Origin: Nitrososphaerales archaeon TH5894
GTDB taxonomy: Archaea > Thermoproteota > Nitrososphaeria > Nitrososphaerales > Nitrososphaeraceae
Assembly (NCBI GenBank): GCA_014523485.1
Contig: JAATVK010000152.1
Span: 1-8,340, forward strand
Direction: 5' to 3'
Length of the DNA: 8,340 nucleotides
The notes beneath the pieces were generated by a model. That model made no database searches. It was given only the letters and a program-made list of their open reading frames with translations, and was not told the DNA's origin. Of the stretch, positions 6,415 through 8,340 are shown piece by piece (positions within the stretch are counted from its first letter, which is position 1; every line of letters starts with the position of its first letter). The position numbers and the translations under genes were made by a program.

Positions 6415-6812
6415 TAATAGAAATGTCTGATAAAAGTTTTATTGACAAAGCAAAAGATACTATGGAAGATGTAATTGACAAAGCAAAAGATACTATGGAA
6501 GATGTTACTGAAAAAGCATCAGATACTATGGGGAAGGTGACAAAATTTCAAAAACAAAGTAAACTCAAAGCAGGTTATATTGAACGCGATGAGTTTAAAA
6601 ATTCGAATTTTCAAAAAGGATTTTTCTGTTATAATTGTATTTATTGGATAAATATGACTGGAGGAAAATGTATGATGGTAAATGATAAAGGACCAGATTT
6701 GTTTGGTAACGTTTCAGATGTAATTGCACCACATGGCTGTTGTAGCGTATATACCCCAGATTTTGATGAAATTAACAAACGAAAAGAAGTAATTGTCGAG
6801 GATAATAAATAA
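6411..6812 (+). CDS. Four-cysteine HiPIP-like protein B with N-terminal 11-residue repeats, 133 residues
   Basis: The protein has two parts. Residues 11-43 are three 11-residue units (IDKAKDTMEDV twice, then TEKASDTMGKV), predicted to form an amphipathic helix like those of LEA-type and apolipoprotein-type repeats. Residues 55-116 repeat the fold of the preceding protein: GYIERDEFK, cysteines 73 and 76 (FCYNC), Cys87 (KCMMV), and Cys110-Cys111 (GCCSVYTP). The pattern is C-x2-C-x10-C-x23-C, with the same 23-residue gap as its paralogue. Cluster or metal binding is inferred from that pattern. The start could be the GTG at 6411, favoured by AGGAG and the four-base overlap, or the ATG at 6423, which gives MSDKSFIDKAKD. 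A T-rich tract follows the stop. The repeat helix may mediate oligomerisation or attach the redox unit to a membrane or partner; neither has been shown. Confidence 0.72.
   Translation: MIIEMSDKSFIDKAKDTMEDVIDKAKDTMEDVTEKASDTMGKVTKFQKQSKLKAGYIERDEFKNSNFQKGFFCYNCIYWINMTGGKCMMVNDKGPDLFGNVSDVIAPHGCCSVYTPDFDEINKRKEVIVEDNK
6441..6539 (+). repeat. Three tandem 33-base units coding an 11-residue helix repeat
   Basis: Units start at 6441, 6474 and 6507. The first two are identical except for the last base of the unit, including silent positions. The third is diverged (residues TEKASDTMGKV). The near identity of units one and two points to a recent duplication by slippage or unequal exchange, in frame because the unit is 33 bases. 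Confidence 0.85.
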
Positions 6813-6836
6813 GATATTAAAAAACCATATATCTAC

Positions 6837-6862
6837 TTTTTGTCTATTTTTTGGGTATTTTT
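6837..6862 (+). terminator. T-rich termination tract after the four-cysteine genes
   Basis: Three T runs (T5 at 6837-6841, T6 at 6847-6852, T5 at 6858-6862) start 25 bases past the stop of gene B. This is a typical archaeal termination signal. It overlaps the 3' end of the decayed minus-strand membrane protein gene, where the same bases encode lysines. Confidence 0.45.
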
Positions 6863-7178
6863 CTTCTATTTCCTTTAGAAATTCTTCTGCTTTTTGTGGA
6901 TCTAATCTTTTAATGATCCATTGTAACATCTCTTGATTTCTCTCTTCTTCTTCTTTTGATTGAGGACTACCTATATACCAAAGAGGTTAATCCGGCTACT
7001 TGCCAAATTAGCTGCAAAAATTCAGATTGCCAATTCTCAAAAGTATCTCTTAAATTTTCCTCCAAGGTATTTCCTGATTGGAATCCATAATACCAATGTC
7101 CAATTATAGAACCAGAAAATAAAATTAATGTAACCCAGAGATAACCATATTTTTCGCTATACTACGTCTTTTTACCAC
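6844..7178 (-). pseudogene. Frameshifted DUF6766-type small membrane protein gene
   Basis: The minus strand encodes a protein of about 110 residues in three frames. A GTG at 7178 opens VVKKRRSIAK. After a one-base loss in the A run at 7154-7150 comes KYGYLWVTLILFSGSIIGHW, a membrane segment, then ENWQSEFLQ and a second hydrophobic stretch (LIWQVAGLTSLVY). A stop at 6969-6967 interrupts. One surplus base near 6971-6977 restores GSPQSKEEEERNQEMLQW and KAEEFLKEIEEKYPK. The order of membrane segment, NW(E/Q)SEFLQ motif, second membrane segment and charged tail is that of DUF6766 proteins, whose function is unknown. A TAG at 6846-6844 lies one base out of frame, so the last open frame runs on into the convergent gene, to 6714. 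I infer a dead gene unless base-calling errors explain the shifts; the true start is uncertain. Confidence 0.65.
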
Positions 7179-7438
7179 AATATTGTAATTATAACATTTG
7201 ATAAGTAAAATTTGGAAGAATTTAAGTGAAGAATATATAATAATACTATCTGACCTAACTATTCCTTTATCAATTACCAGCTGAAGAGATGCAAGGGTTT
7301 TTAATTTAAGGAAATAAATATAAAGAATTGAAAAATTTTATAAAGTTATTTCTTAAGTTTAATATTCAAAATTGTTTTCTTTCTATAATTTCTATACGTA
7401 ACCTTGGAAAGTATATTATTTTTCATATAATACAATGG

Positions 7439-7446
7439 TTATATAA
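7439..7446 (+). promoter_or_regulatory. TATA box of the manganese catalase gene
   Basis: TTATATAA is centred about 24 bases before the ATG at 7467, the classical archaeal distance between TATA box and transcript start. The messenger is therefore probably leaderless, which fits the lack of a Shine-Dalgarno sequence. The 260 bases upstream, back to 7179, hold no gene I can support. Confidence 0.6.
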
Positions 7447-7466
7447 TTTATAAAACAAACAAGTTC

Positions 7467-8340
7467 ATGTTTACATCAATAAATAAACTACCAAATCCTC
7501 TCCCTGAAAGTGATGGACCTAATCCCAAAGCAGCACAAGCTTTACAGGAAGGTCTTGGAGGACAATTTGGAGAAATGAGGACTATGATGCAATACTTATT
7601 TCAGAACATAAATTTTAGAGGAGATGCAAAACCGTATCAAGATCTATTGAGATCAATTGCAACAGAAGAAATGGGCCATGTAGAATTAATTTCTAATACA
7701 ATAAATGTCCTATTAGAAGGATCATCTACACAAGCAGATCCTACTGAACTTCCACTCGCTATTGCACTTGAATCACCAAATATACATCATTTTCTAGTTG
7801 CTGGGCAGAGTTGTAGACCAGTAGATGCTGCAGGAAATCCATGGTCTGCAACTTATGTGTATGATAGTGGAAATTTAGTCTTAAATATGCTTTATAATTT
7901 AATGTTAGAGGCGACAGGTAGACTTCAAAAATGTAGATTGTATGAGATGAGTGATGATAAAGCCTACAGGGCAACTGTTTCCTATTTAATTGTAAGAGAT
8001 CTGGCTCATGAAAAAGTATTTGCCAAAGCATTAGAAACACTAGGGGTTGAATGGAACAAAACATTACCTGTTCCAAAGGTTGATACTTCAAAAATGCCCG
8101 AAGTAAGAGAATTGGAAGAACTGAATTTGCATAATCAACAATGGACAATGACAAATGAAAAATCTGGCTTATCCTTAATATTTAATGGAGACTCTCCTTT
8201 TAAAGATGGTCAACTCGAGACATTGGATGGACTTCCTGAAGGAGGAGCAATACCAAATCTACCAGAAGCACCACAAGAGTTTTCTCCAGGAGTTGATAAA
8301 GAACTAAAATCAAAAATTCAAAATCTGATGAAGTCTACAA
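7467..8340 (+). CDS. Manganese (non-haem) catalase, 3' end cut by the window
   Basis: The enzyme breaks hydrogen peroxide into water and oxygen at a two-manganese centre in a ferritin-like four-helix bundle. The 291 codons present begin MFTSINKLPNPLPESDG and carry every metal ligand expected from the Lactobacillus plantarum enzyme: Glu36 (GGQFGEMRTMMQY), Glu68 and His71 (TEEMGHVE), Glu148 (LMLEATGRL) and His181 (RDLAHEK). The positions are almost the same as in that enzyme (35, 66, 69, 148, 181). The C-terminal wrap (LSLIFNGDSPFKDGQLE, then GGAIPNLPEAP) is also typical. Family members are close to 300 residues, so only a short tail should lie beyond the edge. There is no signal peptide, so it acts in the cytoplasm. 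It has its own TATA box, and the decayed membrane gene lies upstream on the other strand. Manganese catalases are reported from soil ammonia-oxidising archaea, where peroxide defence matters. Confidence 0.95.
   Translation, partial: MFTSINKLPNPLPESDGPNPKAAQALQEGLGGQFGEMRTMMQYLFQNINFRGDAKPYQDLLRSIATEEMGHVELISNTINVLLEGSSTQADPTELPLAIALESPNIHHFLVAGQSCRPVDAAGNPWSATYVYDSGNLVLNMLYNLMLEATGRLQKCRLYEMSDDKAYRATVSYLIVRDLAHEKVFAKALETLGVEWNKTLPVPKVDTSKMPEVRELEELNLHNQQWTMTNEKSGLSLIFNGDSPFKDGQLETLDGLPEGGAIPNLPEAPQEFSPGVDKELKSKIQNLMKST

Noticed and set aside
6290..6481. 63-codon minus-strand open frame across the overlap of the two four-cysteine genes
   Set aside because: It is antisense to conserved cysteine motifs and to the 11-residue repeats, with low-complexity serine and leucine content.
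7759..8154. 131-codon minus-strand open frame inside the catalase gene
   Set aside because: It is the mirror of catalase coding sequence that includes metal ligands Glu148 and His181; no independent support.
1..8340. CRISPR array, tRNA or rRNA
   Set aside because: No regularly spaced repeats and no tRNA- or rRNA-like conserved segments were seen on either strand; the only tandem repeat is the 33-base coding repeat at 6441-6539.

Overview
The window is AT-rich (by eye about 70%), with long gene-poor spacers. Several genes have archaeal-type TATA boxes 22-25 bases before an ATG, as in leaderless transcription. The gene content (a tyrosine recombinase with a C-terminal coiled coil, a single-receiver response regulator, a long pyruvate-kinase-like protein, four-cysteine HiPIP-like proteins and a manganese catalase) fits an ammonia-oxidising archaeon of the Nitrososphaerota, most like the low-GC genus Nitrosocosmicus. 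This placement is inferred from style and content; there is no rRNA or amo gene to settle it.

Layout. 1-400: a decayed minus-strand gene for a small, probably secreted protein, with one stop and three single-base frame changes. 542-807: a small zinc-ribbon-like gene (minus) with a 3' hairpin. 951-2110: a tyrosine recombinase (minus) that has lost its N-terminal domain and one active-site histidine. 2114-2563: a spacer with two perfect 8-bp hairpins and a TATA box. 2564-4558: a 664-residue pyruvate-kinase-like protein (plus). 4559-5155: an AT-rich spacer containing a broken plus-strand receiver-domain fragment, ending in an A7-TTCG-T7 palindrome. 5156-5587: an intact receiver-only response regulator (minus). 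5588-6135: a spacer with palindromes and a possible small CxxC peptide. 6136-6812: two overlapping plus-strand genes for paralogous four-cysteine proteins, the second carrying a young triple 11-residue repeat. 6844-7178: a frameshifted DUF6766-type membrane protein gene (minus). 7467 to the right edge: a manganese catalase with a complete metal-ligand set, cut by the window end.

How it fits together. This looks like an accessory region in genetic decay: four of about eleven protein-coding loci are visibly broken, and a damaged integrase lies among them. The likely working genes are the zinc-ribbon protein, the pyruvate-kinase-like enzyme, the receiver, the four-cysteine pair and the catalase. 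The last two could both serve redox or peroxide defence, but adjacency is the only evidence here. The least described items are the tandem four-cysteine pair, one member of which has a hendecad repeat helix, and the two receiver sequences (one intact, one broken) facing each other across an A/T palindrome. I saw no CRISPR array, tRNA, rRNA or complete insertion sequence.
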